In this document: piece after piece, positions 6,702-13,423 of the stretch
Position numbering within the stretch: the stretch's first letter is position 1
How the letters are laid out: each line of letters starts with the position of its first letter
NCBI GenBank assembly: GCA_023244975.1
Contig: JAHFLG010000018.1
Span: forward strand, 1 to 18,862
DNA from: Candidatus Harrisonbacteria bacterium
GTDB taxonomy: Bacteria > Patescibacteriota > Minisyncoccia > UBA6257 > 1-14-0-10-44-23
DNA: 18,862 nucleotides
Direction: 5' to 3'
Notes under the pieces: model-generated
Told to the model about the DNA's origin: nothing
What the model saw: only the letters and a program-made list of their open reading frames with translations
Database searches by the model: none
Made by a program: the position numbers and the translations under genes

Positions 6702-6730
6702 ATTATAGCACAAATGGGTTATTTTTGCAA
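6702..6730 (-). promoter_or_regulatory. Promoter of the 6463-6654 gene: TTGCAA-17-TATAAT
   Basis: On the - strand: -35 TTGCAA (6730-6725), a 17-nt spacer ending in TGC (extended -10), and a perfect -10 TATAAT (6707-6702). This is the strongest promoter sequence in the window. Confidence 0.75.
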
Positions 6731-6734
6731 TATC

Positions 6735-6763
6735 CTGACGTTGTGCGGGTTTTGAGGTAAGAT
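6735..6763 (+). promoter_or_regulatory. Candidate murG promoter CTGACG-17-TAAGAT
   Basis: CTGACG (6735-6740) and TAAGAT (6758-6763) are 17 nt apart and would start transcription near 6770, about 8 nt before ATG 6778. TATATT at 6769-6774 is an alternative -10 but would start inside the gene. It is divergent from the small-gene promoter. Confidence 0.4.
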
Positions 6764-6777
6764 TAAGCTATATTCTT

Positions 6778-7914
6778 ATGAGCAAGGTTCATATTTTATT
6801 GGCTGGTGGGGGGACAGGGGGTCATATTTATCCGCTTGTGGCCGTGGCTCAACGTTTGAAGGCTCAGATCGCGACTGCCGGCGCCGAAGTCGATTTGCGT
6901 TACTTTGGAGAGGCCGGAACCTATGAGAAATTACTGAAAGAACAGGGAATAAAAATTGTGAGCATTGCCAGCAGTAAGCTGCGCCGATACGCGTCGGTAC
7001 TTAACTTCCTGGATTTCTTTAAATTTATCTGGGGATTTATTCAGGCAATGATCAAGATCTATTTTTTTATGCCTGAGGTGATGTTTTCTAAGTCCGGCCC
7101 CGGAGTGCTGCCCATAGTGTACGCGGCGCGCTGGTACCGGATCCCACTGGTTATTCATGAGACGGATGCCGTGCCCGGATTAACGAGTATCGCCTCAAGT
7201 AAGCACGCTCAGATCGTTGAGTTAGCGTTTGAAAACGCTCGCGAGTATTTTTCTAAGAAAAAAATCATTAATGTTGTCGGTAATCCCGTCAGAGAGTCCC
7301 TGGTTTCTACGGAAAGCGCGGCGGCCTGTCGTAGCGCCCTTGGTCTGAGTGACAGTAAGCCGATTTTGCTTTTTATCGGAGGATCCCAAGGATCGGAGCG
7401 TATCAACTACTTTGTACTGGAACACGGGGAAGAGCTGTTTGCCAGTTACGAAGTTATTCACCAGACCGGGGTTGAGAAGTATGAGCAGTATAAGGGCGAA
7501 TTTGAATTTGTTTCAAAAAATTGGCGACCCGAACTGAAGCAGAATTATTTTTTATATCCGTATCTTGACGATCAGACTTTTACCCGCGCTCTGACAGCGG
7601 CAGATTTGGTAATATCTCGTTCAGGAGGTTCTATTTTTGAGATTGCCGCTGCGGGAAAGCCGGCCATTTTAATTCCATTGTCAAGCTCGGCTAACAACCA
7701 CCAATTTGAAAATGCCTACGCCTATGCTCAGGCGGGAGCCGGTATCGTACTGGAGGAGGGGAACTTGTTGCCGGGTATTTTCACTACTCAGGTTGAAAAG
7801 ATACTGCAAAACAAAGAGGTCTACGCGAAGATGTCAGCTGGTGCTAAGGCGTTTTATAAACCACAAGCAGCCGACCTTATTGCTAAGGATATCCTCGCGA
7901 TTGCAAAAACATAA
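6778..7914 (+). CDS. murG: Lipid II synthase MurG (GlcNAc transferase)
   Basis: A 378-residue GT-B glycosyltransferase that adds GlcNAc from UDP-GlcNAc to lipid I on the cytoplasmic face of the membrane, making lipid II. The N-terminal glycine-rich loop LLAGGGTGGHIYP (residues 7-19, with H16) is the MurG signature. IHETDAVPG and the second-domain loop GGSQGSERIN follow, and VISRSGGSIFEIAAAGKPAILIPL plus NNHQFENA form the nucleotide-sugar site. Length fits the family (about 355-380). No SD precedes the ATG. gltX starts 2 nt after the stop, so murG, gltX and the M23 gene are likely one transcript. Its product is the substrate of the FtsW encoded upstream. Confidence 0.95.
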   Translation: MSKVHILLAGGGTGGHIYPLVAVAQRLKAQIATAGAEVDLRYFGEAGTYEKLLKEQGIKIVSIASSKLRRYASVLNFLDFFKFIWGFIQAMIKIYFFMPEVMFSKSGPGVLPIVYAARWYRIPLVIHETDAVPGLTSIASSKHAQIVELAFENAREYFSKKKIINVVGNPVRESLVSTESAAACRSALGLSDSKPILLFIGGSQGSERINYFVLEHGEELFASYEVIHQTGVEKYEQYKGEFEFVSKNWRPELKQNYFLYPYLDDQTFTRALTAADLVISRSGGSIFEIAAAGKPAILIPLSSSANNHQFENAYAYAQAGAGIVLEEGNLLPGIFTTQVEKILQNKEVYAKMSAGAKAFYKPQAADLIAKDILAIAKT

Positions 7915-7916
7915 AC

Positions 7917-9419
7917 ATGGTTGCAAAAAAGCAAACAGAAGTAAGGGTCAGATATGCTCCGTCGCCGACAGGTTATTTTCACATTGGCGCTGCTCGGACA
8001 ACCCTGTTTAACTTGTTGTTCGCGCGTCAGCACCAGGGAACCTTTATTTTGCGTATTGAGGACACTGACAAAGAGCGGTCAAAGAAAGAGTATGAGGCTG
8101 AAATAATCGCCTCAATGCGCTGGCTCGGGCTGGACTACGACGAAGGGCCATTGCTGCCTGACCAGAATGGCGCTACCACCCTGCTTGCCAAGGCTGATAA
8201 AGGAGATTTCGGTCCGTACCGGCAGACTGATCGGCTTGATCTCTACGAAACGCACTTGAAAAAATTACTATCAGAAAAAAAGGCGTATTACTGTTTTTGC
8301 TCTCAAGAGGAGCTAGAGGCTCAGCGTCAGAGCATGACTGCTCAGGGGATGTCTGCGATATATAACGGTACATGTCGGTCTGTGCCGACCAATGAAGCAG
8401 CCGCTCGGTTGGCGGGCGGCGCGACTGCGGTCATTCGCATTAAAGTGCCGAGCGTGAAGCTAGCGTTTAAGGATCTTATCCGCGGCGATGTTGAGTTTGA
8501 TGGCGCGCTGATGGGCGATCTTGTCATTGCGAAAAGTCTGCGCGAGCCGCTGTATAATTTTGCCGTGGTGATTGACGACGAGGCTATGAAGATCAGTCAT
8601 GTCATCCGCGGCGAGGAGCATATCGCCAATACGCCTAAGCAGATGGTGATTGCCGAGGCCTTGAATATAACTCTTCCACTATTTGCCCACCTGCCGCTCA
8701 TTCTCAATACCGATCGTTCTAAAATGAGCAAGCGCGATGGTGAAAGGTCAGTAGCTGTGCGCGACTATCGAGGGGCAGGCTATCTGCCGGAAGCGATAAT
8801 TAATTTTCTGGTGTTGCTTGGCTGGCACCCGGAAGGTGATGAAGAGGTGTTTACATTTGAACAGTTAGTTGGGAAGTTTGATCTGCCGCGCGTGCAAAAG
8901 GCAGGAGCCGTTTTTAATATTGAAAAGCTTGACTGGTTTAACGCTTATTATATTAAAAAGAAATCGGATTCTGAACTTTTAGACTTATTGGTTCCGGATT
9001 TTATTGACCCCGCATGGGCAGGGGACTCAGGAAAGCTTCTCAAGGTCATCGCGCTTATAAAAGAACGACTAAAAAAGCTTTCCGAATTTAAGTCACTTGC
9101 CGCATTATTTTTCACGGTGCCGGGTTATCCAAAGGAATTATTGGTCTGGAAGAAGTCAACGGCCGCGGCTGCTCTGGAAATTTTTACGGGCATCCATACT
9201 ATTCTGGAGGCTTTACCGGAAGTTGAGTTTCAAAAAAGTCGGTTGGAAGCCGCTGTTATGCCGCTCTGCGAAGTGAAAGGCAGGGGAGATGTACTGTGGC
9301 CATTGCGGGTTGCGGTGAGCGGGAGTCAAGCCTCTCCGGGACCGTTTGAGATTATTGATGCTCTCGGTAAGACCGAGACTTTGCGGCGGCTTGAGGTCGC
9401 AATTTCTAAACTGAAATGA
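7917..9419 (+). CDS. gltX: Glutamyl-tRNA synthetase
   Basis: A 500-residue class I aminoacyl-tRNA synthetase charging tRNA-Glu in the cytoplasm. The HIGH-type motif is in YAPSPTGYFHIGAAR (residues 13-27) and the KMSKS-type loop is KMSKR (270-274). C127, C129, Y150 and C154 form the CxC...YxxxC zinc-binding arrangement of bacterial GluRS. The region after EGP (78-105) carries extra residues before GPYRQTDR compared with common GluRS, a modest lineage-specific insertion. The C-terminal anticodon domain is present. No glnS or gatCAB is visible here, so whether it also charges tRNA-Gln cannot be judged. Its stop overlaps the next start (ATGA). Confidence 0.96.
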   Translation: MVAKKQTEVRVRYAPSPTGYFHIGAARTTLFNLLFARQHQGTFILRIEDTDKERSKKEYEAEIIASMRWLGLDYDEGPLLPDQNGATTLLAKADKGDFGPYRQTDRLDLYETHLKKLLSEKKAYYCFCSQEELEAQRQSMTAQGMSAIYNGTCRSVPTNEAAARLAGGATAVIRIKVPSVKLAFKDLIRGDVEFDGALMGDLVIAKSLREPLYNFAVVIDDEAMKISHVIRGEEHIANTPKQMVIAEALNITLPLFAHLPLILNTDRSKMSKRDGERSVAVRDYRGAGYLPEAIINFLVLLGWHPEGDEEVFTFEQLVGKFDLPRVQKAGAVFNIEKLDWFNAYYIKKKSDSELLDLLVPDFIDPAWAGDSGKLLKVIALIKERLKKLSEFKSLAALFFTVPGYPKELLVWKKSTAAAALEIFTGIHTILEALPEVEFQKSRLEAAVMPLCEVKGRGDVLWPLRVAVSGSQASPGPFEIIDALGKTETLRRLEVAISKLK

Positions 9420-10669
9420 AACGAATTTTAATCTGTGGTCTGATGCTTTTTTTGTCGGTTTTGCCTGCCGCGGCCGCCACTGAGGCCGACTTGCAAGGTC
9501 AGATCAACGCCAAAGCGCAGGCGCTTGAAGAAGTGACAAAAAAAATCCAGGAAACACAGAATAGTTTTAACGATACAGTTGTGCGAAGTAACTCGCTTAA
9601 GCAGGAGATCGGTCAGATCGATGCAAGTATTAAGTCTGTCAACCTGGGTATTCAAAAAAGCCAGCTTTCGATGGAAAAGCTTGGTCTTGAAATTGAGTCG
9701 CTCGGCAACGACATTAGAGATAATGAGAAGTTAATTGAAGATAAGCGTGCTGCAGTAACAACGCTTTTGCTCAGCTTAGCGGACAAAGACAATGAAAATT
9801 TGCTGATCGCACTATTAAACAATAAGAGTCTAGCTGACAGTTTTGCTGATGCGCAGGAGCTCTCCGATCTTAAAACTGAACTTATCGGTCAAGTAGCCGC
9901 GATTCGAGAGCTGCGAAATGAGCTTTTGGATCATCGCGACCAGGTGACTCGCAAAAAGAGCGTGGCTCAACAAGAGCATGAGAATTTGCGAGTGCAGAAA
10001 ACTTTGGCTGAAGATCAAAAAACACAACGGGCTCAAATTCTTACTCAAACTAAAAATCAGGAGAAGCTCTATCAGCAGCAGCTTGCTGATCTGCAAGCAC
10101 AGCAGCAATCGATCAGTACTGAAATTGATGCGATTGAAGCTCAACTGCGTGCTACCTATAACGCTTCGGGGGCTCCAAATAAAAGAGCCGGGGTACTCAG
10201 CGTACCGATCAATTCGGAGATTGTGCTTGATCTTTCGCGTTGCGGAAAATCAGGGTTTATATGTACTCAGAGTTACGGAGCCACGAATTTTGCTCAGCGT
10301 GCCTACAGAACCAAGTTTCATAACGGCATTGATTTCGGCATTTCCATAGGAACACCGATTATAGCCGCTGCCGACGGTGTTATTACCGCCATTGGTAATA
10401 ACGGGAGGCTCCAGTATGGCAAGTGGGTTCTTATTAAGCATGGGAATAATTTATCCACACTGTACGCGCATATGTCGCGCCAGATTGTTACCGAAGATAA
10501 GGTGGTTAAGCGAGGCGATGTTATCGGTTACAGTGGCAATACTGGCTATGCGACCGGTCCACATCTGCACTTTAGCGTTTATTTGACCCCTAGTATACAA
10601 TTAAAGAGTATTGCCAGGGCAGGTATTGTTCCGATAGGTTTTACTCTTAATCCGCTTGATTATTTATAA
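9416..10669 (+). CDS. Secreted coiled-coil M23 metallopeptidase (EnvC/LytM-like)
   Basis: A 417-residue exported protein. A signal peptide (1-21, ending PAAAA) is followed by a long coiled coil (about 22-247) and a C-terminal LytM/M23 domain (about 300-390). Zinc ligands are H302 and D306 (HNGIDFG) and H385 (GPHLHF), with the catalytic-type H352 in YAHMS, so the site is intact and active cleavage of peptidoglycan cross-links is expected. The layout matches EnvC and NlpD-like cell-separation factors, though in EnvC the peptidase site is degenerate. C276 and C283 flank a short loop before the domain. It overlaps gltX by 4 nt and is followed after 2 nt by a small exported protein, fitting a role in daughter-cell separation. 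Confidence 0.92.
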   Translation: MKRILICGLMLFLSVLPAAAATEADLQGQINAKAQALEEVTKKIQETQNSFNDTVVRSNSLKQEIGQIDASIKSVNLGIQKSQLSMEKLGLEIESLGNDIRDNEKLIEDKRAAVTTLLLSLADKDNENLLIALLNNKSLADSFADAQELSDLKTELIGQVAAIRELRNELLDHRDQVTRKKSVAQQEHENLRVQKTLAEDQKTQRAQILTQTKNQEKLYQQQLADLQAQQQSISTEIDAIEAQLRATYNASGAPNKRAGVLSVPINSEIVLDLSRCGKSGFICTQSYGATNFAQRAYRTKFHNGIDFGISIGTPIIAAADGVITAIGNNGRLQYGKWVLIKHGNNLSTLYAHMSRQIVTEDKVVKRGDVIGYSGNTGYATGPHLHFSVYLTPSIQLKSIARAGIVPIGFTLNPLDYL

Positions 10670-10671
10670 TC

Positions 10672-11022
10672 ATGAAACGATTACTGATCATCATTACCTT
10701 GGCAACGACTCTTACAACTGGTATCCCGGCATCGGCTGCTATTCAGTTTAATAACCAGATTCAGGTCGCGCCCTTTGCCGCGAGTTCAACTCAACAACTT
10801 GGGGGACTAATTAAGGATTTTTCCTTGACCGATGCGAATTCAGTGACCTCGGTAGGAGCCGGTATGCAGATCGTGGCTAGTATCGGAAGCTTTTTTGTTG
10901 GGGTTAATGACTGGCTTAAAGATAAAGCCGGAATCGATTTATTTGCCATTTTCAAGACTATCGGCCACTGGTTTGTTATCATCGTGCAGTGGCTCATCGA
11001 TATAATCAAAAAAGTTTTGTAA
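10672..11022 (+). CDS. Small exported protein of unknown function
   Basis: A 116-residue protein, not recognised. Residues 1-23 look like a signal peptide (MKRLLIIITLATTLTTG, then PASAA). The mature part has a polar, Ser/Thr/Gln-rich segment followed by two hydrophobic stretches: AGMQIVASIGSFFVGVNDWL, and at the extreme C-terminus FKTIGHWFVIIVQWLIDII ending KKVL. The second could be a membrane helix or an amphipathic anchor. It starts 2 nt after the M23 peptidase gene and is surely co-transcribed, so a partner or anchor for that enzyme is plausible but only inferred. No cysteines, catalytic motifs or SD are seen. Confidence 0.7.
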   Translation: MKRLLIIITLATTLTTGIPASAAIQFNNQIQVAPFAASSTQQLGGLIKDFSLTDANSVTSVGAGMQIVASIGSFFVGVNDWLKDKAGIDLFAIFKTIGHWFVIIVQWLIDIIKKVL

Positions 11023-11123
11023 TTTTATTTTGTCAGCGCCGGAAACCTTTTGCGATAGTCGAGAATCTACGAAGAATCCCTATTAACATGTCGTAAAACC
11101 TACCTTGTGCGAAAGGTATCATA

Positions 11124-11152
11124 TTGCTAAAAGCTCACTTCCCCGCTAGGAT
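11124..11152 (+). promoter_or_regulatory. Promoter TTGCTA-17-TAGGAT for a 46-codon gene
   Basis: -35 TTGCTA (11124-11129), exactly 17 nt, -10 TAGGAT (11147-11152). Transcription would start near 11159, giving a leader of about 20 nt that holds the SD. A small hairpin, TACCTT 11101-11106 with AAGGTA 11113-11118, sits just upstream. Confidence 0.6.
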
Positions 11153-11179
11153 AACCGTAGAAAAGAAGGAGGTGTCCCG

Positions 11180-11320
11180 ATGAGGTTCATCGGCGCAGTG
11201 CTCCGTTTCGGCTATGAGCTCCTGTGGGGCGCTCTGCCAGAACGGGACAGGATGGTTCTGAAGGTCGTACTCGCGATCTTCGGGATCATTGGGATCGCCC
11301 TCGTGCTTGGTGCGCGATGA
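11180..11320 (+). CDS. 46-residue membrane miniprotein with near-perfect SD
   Basis: An unrecognised short gene starting at ATG 11180 and ending at TGA 11318-11320. The SD AAGGAGGT (11166-11173) is an 8-nt complement to the usual anti-SD, 6 nt from the start, and is the strongest in the window. The product begins MRFIGAVLRFGYELLWGAL, has a charged turn (PERDR), then a hydrophobic helix from MVLKVVLAIFG through IIGIALVLGAR, so it is probably a small inner-membrane protein with one or two helices. GC3 is about 74% (34 of 46), well above the neighbours. It has its own promoter and a hairpin after the stop. It parallels the GC-rich gene at 6463-6654. Confidence 0.65.
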   Translation: MRFIGAVLRFGYELLWGALPERDRMVLKVVLAIFGIIGIALVLGAR

Positions 11321-11342
11321 CGCGCGAAGGCCCTCCCGACCC

Positions 11343-11374
11343 AGTCCGCCCGACGCTCACGCGCCCGGCGGACT
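11343..11374 (+). terminator. Hairpin after the 46-codon gene
   Basis: AGTCCGCC (11343-11350) pairs with GGCGGACT (11367-11374) over a 16-nt loop. The following T tract is weak (TTGACCTT), so termination efficiency is uncertain. The exonuclease gene ends at 11381 on the other strand, so it could also end that convergent transcript. Confidence 0.4.
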
Positions 11375-11380
11375 TTGACC

Positions 11381-11941
11381 TTATGGGCGGTGTAGGCGCA
11401 GGACTTTTTTAAGTGCCTTGCGTAAAACGGCCGGTGAATTATTTTTTTGCGCGTGTTTGATAAATTCCCAGACAACCTGGGCATCATCAAGAGCGCGGTG
11501 GCGATTTTTACATGCAATGCCGCAGCGTTCAATAACGCTGTCCAAATTGTGGTGACGATGTTCAGGATACAAGGCTCGTGAAAGCCTGACGGTGCATAGG
11601 CTTTGGGCCTGGTACCTATCGCCTATTCGCCTGAATTCGTTTTGGATGAAGCTGTAGTCGAATGGCGCATTGTGTGCGACAAAAATGCAGTCGTTTAATA
11701 GCTCTTCAATTTTTTCTTTAATGCTGATAAAGGTCGGTGCCCGTTCAACATGTGTATCGGTGATGCCGGTAAGCTCGGTGATAAAGGGCGAAATCGGCTC
11801 TTCAGGGTCAATAAGGCTGCTGAATTTTTTGACTACCCGTCCCCTCTCCACGCGCAATATGCCGATCTCAATGATGCGACCATGGCGAGCGCTATGTCCG
11901 GTTGTTTCCACATCGACGATTGCTAGTTTGAGATTCCGCAT
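11381..11941 (-). CDS. DnaQ-like DEDDh 3'-5' exonuclease
   Basis: An exonuclease-domain protein of the DnaQ family, either a proofreading subunit or a repair exonuclease. Numbering from the alternative upstream ATG at 11950, the DEDDh residues are D13 and E15 (DVETTG), D98 (NAPFD), and H151 and D156 (HRALDDA), so the active site is complete. The start at 11941 (MRNLKLAIVDVETTG, 186 residues) is preferred. The extended -10 TGATAGTAT ends 7 nt before it, matching other genes here, while the -10 itself covers the ATG at 11950. It lacks a polymerase III alpha or UvrC-like fusion. It diverges from a PD-(D/E)XK nuclease gene through a shared short promoter region. Confidence 0.88.
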   Translation of the reverse strand: MRNLKLAIVDVETTGHSARHGRIIEIGILRVERGRVVKKFSSLIDPEEPISPFITELTGITDTHVERAPTFISIKEKIEELLNDCIFVAHNAPFDYSFIQNEFRRIGDRYQAQSLCTVRLSRALYPEHRHHNLDSVIERCGIACKNRHRALDDAQVVWEFIKHAQKNNSPAVLRKALKKVLRLHRP

Positions 11942-11948
11942 CAGAGCC

Positions 11949-11957
11949 ATACTATCA
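11949..11957 (-). promoter_or_regulatory. Extended -10 TGATAGTAT for the exonuclease
   Basis: On the - strand, TGA 11957-11955 and TAGTAT 11954-11949, then 7 nt to ATG 11941. A leaderless mRNA is predicted. Confidence 0.55.
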
Positions 11958-11963
11958 TATCTG

Positions 11964-11972
11964 TGATAGAAT
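11964..11972 (+). promoter_or_regulatory. Extended -10 TGATAGAAT for the PD-(D/E)XK gene
   Basis: TGA 11964-11966 and TAGAAT 11967-11972, then 7 nt to ATG 11980. It is only 6 nt from the divergent -10 element, so polymerases on the two promoters should exclude each other. Confidence 0.6.
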
Positions 11973-11979
11973 TGTCCCC

Positions 11980-12744
11980 ATGGCTTATAGTGAGTTTAAG
12001 AATGAGGAAGATTTTAAGTCACAGAACGGGTACGATATTAACGGAGTTTGGTATCCCCGGGTGACGCGCATCGTAGATATGAAAGCCAAACCCGCCTTAT
12101 ATCGTTTTTATGGCGAGGTTGGGTTTGATAATGGCCAGCGGATAAGCCAGCGGTCGGCTGAAGAAGGAACGGCCGTGCACGAGGCCGTGGAGCGGCTGCT
12201 TATTGGCGAGAAGGCCGGTAATGTCATTGCCACTATCGCCCCTTCGATTTACGCGTTTATAGATTTTCTTAAGCACCATAAGATTGAGGTTGAGCCTGCA
12301 CATGTGGAGCGGCGTATTGTAAATACCGAGCATCGTTATGCCGGCACAATAGACACCATGGCCACTATTGGTGGCCGATTTGGCGTCCTTGATATCAAAA
12401 CATCCGAGGCCGTGTATCGCGACTACGGAATCCAAACCTCGGCATATATGGACAGCCTAATCAGAGAATTTCCGAATTTAGAGGCGCGCTGGATTTTGAG
12501 GATTGATCAATATAAAACCTGCAAGCGCTGTAATGCTACTTTACGTAATAAAGGCGGCCGGGCGAAGCTCAAGCGTAATGGCCGTGACGCCTGCCCTGAT
12601 CCATATCATGAATGGGCTGAGGCAAAGGGCACCGTTGAACTAGTTGAGTTACCGGGCTGGAAAGACGATTTTAAGGCCTTTTTAGGGGCTAAGGCGCTCT
12701 GGGAATGGGAGCATAAAGATTGGCTTAAAAAGATCGGATATTAG
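11980..12744 (+). CDS. PD-(D/E)XK nuclease, RecB/Cas4-like, with Cys cluster
   Basis: A 254-residue nuclease-fold protein. RecB-family motifs occur in order: GTAVHE (63-68, motif I His H67), E110, D125 in YAGTID, D138 and K140 in LDIKTS, and QxxxY (Q152 to Y156) in QTSAYM. Together these are the catalytic set of a Mg-dependent RecB-type nuclease. A downstream insertion holds C181, C184, C205 and H210 (CxxC-x20-C-x4-H), a likely zinc site. Cas4 and AddB iron-sulfur clusters use four Cys in other positions. No cas genes or CRISPR repeats are in the window. It may act in DNA repair with the divergent exonuclease, which is inference. Its 3' end overlaps the convergent riboflavin kinase gene by 20 bp. 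Confidence 0.82.
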   Translation: MAYSEFKNEEDFKSQNGYDINGVWYPRVTRIVDMKAKPALYRFYGEVGFDNGQRISQRSAEEGTAVHEAVERLLIGEKAGNVIATIAPSIYAFIDFLKHHKIEVEPAHVERRIVNTEHRYAGTIDTMATIGGRFGVLDIKTSEAVYRDYGIQTSAYMDSLIREFPNLEARWILRIDQYKTCKRCNATLRNKGGRAKLKRNGRDACPDPYHEWAEAKGTVELVELPGWKDDFKAFLGAKALWEWEHKDWLKKIGY

Positions 12745-13078
12745 TCACGTCTTTTGCGATCTGAGCCGCCAGCTCCTGGGGTGAGGAAAAGTTTTGAATG
12801 GGTCTAAGGAATTTGATGATTTCAAAGGTGAGCGTGGTGACTGGATTAGTTGGCTCATAATCAAGTACGAAAATTTCCAAGGAAGGTTTTGGATTGTTAA
12901 ATACTGGAATTGGGCCGAAGTGCATGGCGCCTTTATAACGAACTCCGGCGATATCGACAGCTACACCATAAATGCCCTCAGCAACAGTAAACTGAGTCGG
13001 AATTTCCAGATTAAAAGTCGGAAAGCCAAGTTTTTTTCCGCGACCAGCTCCGCCAATGACAGTGCTGGTATAGTTCAT
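12725..13078 (-). CDS. Stand-alone riboflavin kinase
   Basis: A 117-residue flavokinase domain making FMN from riboflavin and ATP. The signature GRGKKLGFPTFNL (12-24) includes the PTxN Mg-ATP motif (P20, T21, N23). GIYGV (35-39) and the catalytic-position Glu E68 in SLEIFVLDYE follow, and the C-terminal helix pattern is typical of RibF (FSSPQELAAQIAKDV). Most bacteria fuse this domain behind an FAD synthetase domain in RibF. Here that domain is absent, so the product stops at FMN unless a separate adenylyltransferase exists. The start overlaps the upstream SemiSWEET stop (ATGA), so the two are co-translated. Confidence 0.88.
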   Translation of the reverse strand: MNYTSTVIGGAGRGKKLGFPTFNLEIPTQFTVAEGIYGVAVDIAGVRYKGAMHFGPIPVFNNPKPSLEIFVLDYEPTNPVTTLTFEIIKFLRPIQNFSSPQELAAQIAKDVTNIRSF

Positions 13079-13392
13079 CGATAGGCAATAACTCCGAGAG
13101 CAACAAGACCGTTCATAATCGCCCAGAGTCCTTGGCTGATAATAAGCGGCCGTTCATTATGGCGCTTGGCGTAGTAGCACCAAAAAATCGAAAGCAGCGT
13201 AAATGCTCCCCAGGAAAAGATAGATACGCCCGCGACATTTTTTTGGATCCAGACCTCGTAGAGCTGTGGAAGTGTTACCATTGGCCCGATAATGCCTATG
13301 GCATAGGCCAGCGTGTTAAGACCTCGTAGTGGGTGGCTACTCCCCTGCTCACGTCGCTTTTTAATGGCTAAATGATGAGCTGATCCGTGCAT
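13075..13392 (-). CDS. SemiSWEET / PQ-loop small membrane transporter
   Basis: A 105-residue protein with a basic N-terminal tail (about 1-24) and three hydrophobic helices, one triple-helix bundle of the MtN3/SWEET fold. The PQ motif is P42-Q43 in GPMVTLPQLYEVW, followed by KNVAGVSIFSWGAF and a final helix ending GLVALGVIAYR. SemiSWEETs dimerise to form a sugar uniporter. The substrate cannot be read from the sequence. Coupling by a 4-nt overlap to riboflavin kinase raises the alternative that it carries riboflavin or another small metabolite, which is speculation. The ATG at 13392 is supported by an extended -10 located 6 nt upstream. Confidence 0.82.
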   Translation of the reverse strand: MHGSAHHLAIKKRREQGSSHPLRGLNTLAYAIGIIGPMVTLPQLYEVWIQKNVAGVSIFSWGAFTLLSIFWCYYAKRHNERPLIISQGLWAIMNGLVALGVIAYR

Positions 13393-13398
13393 ATCTAC

Positions 13399-13407
13399 AG
13401 TATATCA
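13399..13407 (-). promoter_or_regulatory. Extended -10 TGATATACT, leaderless start
   Basis: TGA 13407-13405 and TATACT 13404-13399, 6 nt before ATG 13392 on the - strand. Identical to the element before the gene at 15118. Confidence 0.65.
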
Positions 13408-13423
13408 CGCGCTCTCAGCAGAT

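Noticed and set aside
11224..11412. 62-codon + strand ORF overlapping the 46-codon gene
   Set aside because: No SD, runs through the hairpin, and lies out of frame with the gene preceded by AAGGAGGT.
11980..12744. Cas4 and a nearby CRISPR array
   Set aside because: No direct-repeat array or other cas gene is present, and the Cys pattern differs from Cas4.
12794..13084. 96-codon + strand ORF opposite riboflavin kinase
   Set aside because: The - strand frame carries the flavokinase motif and overlaps its operon partner properly.
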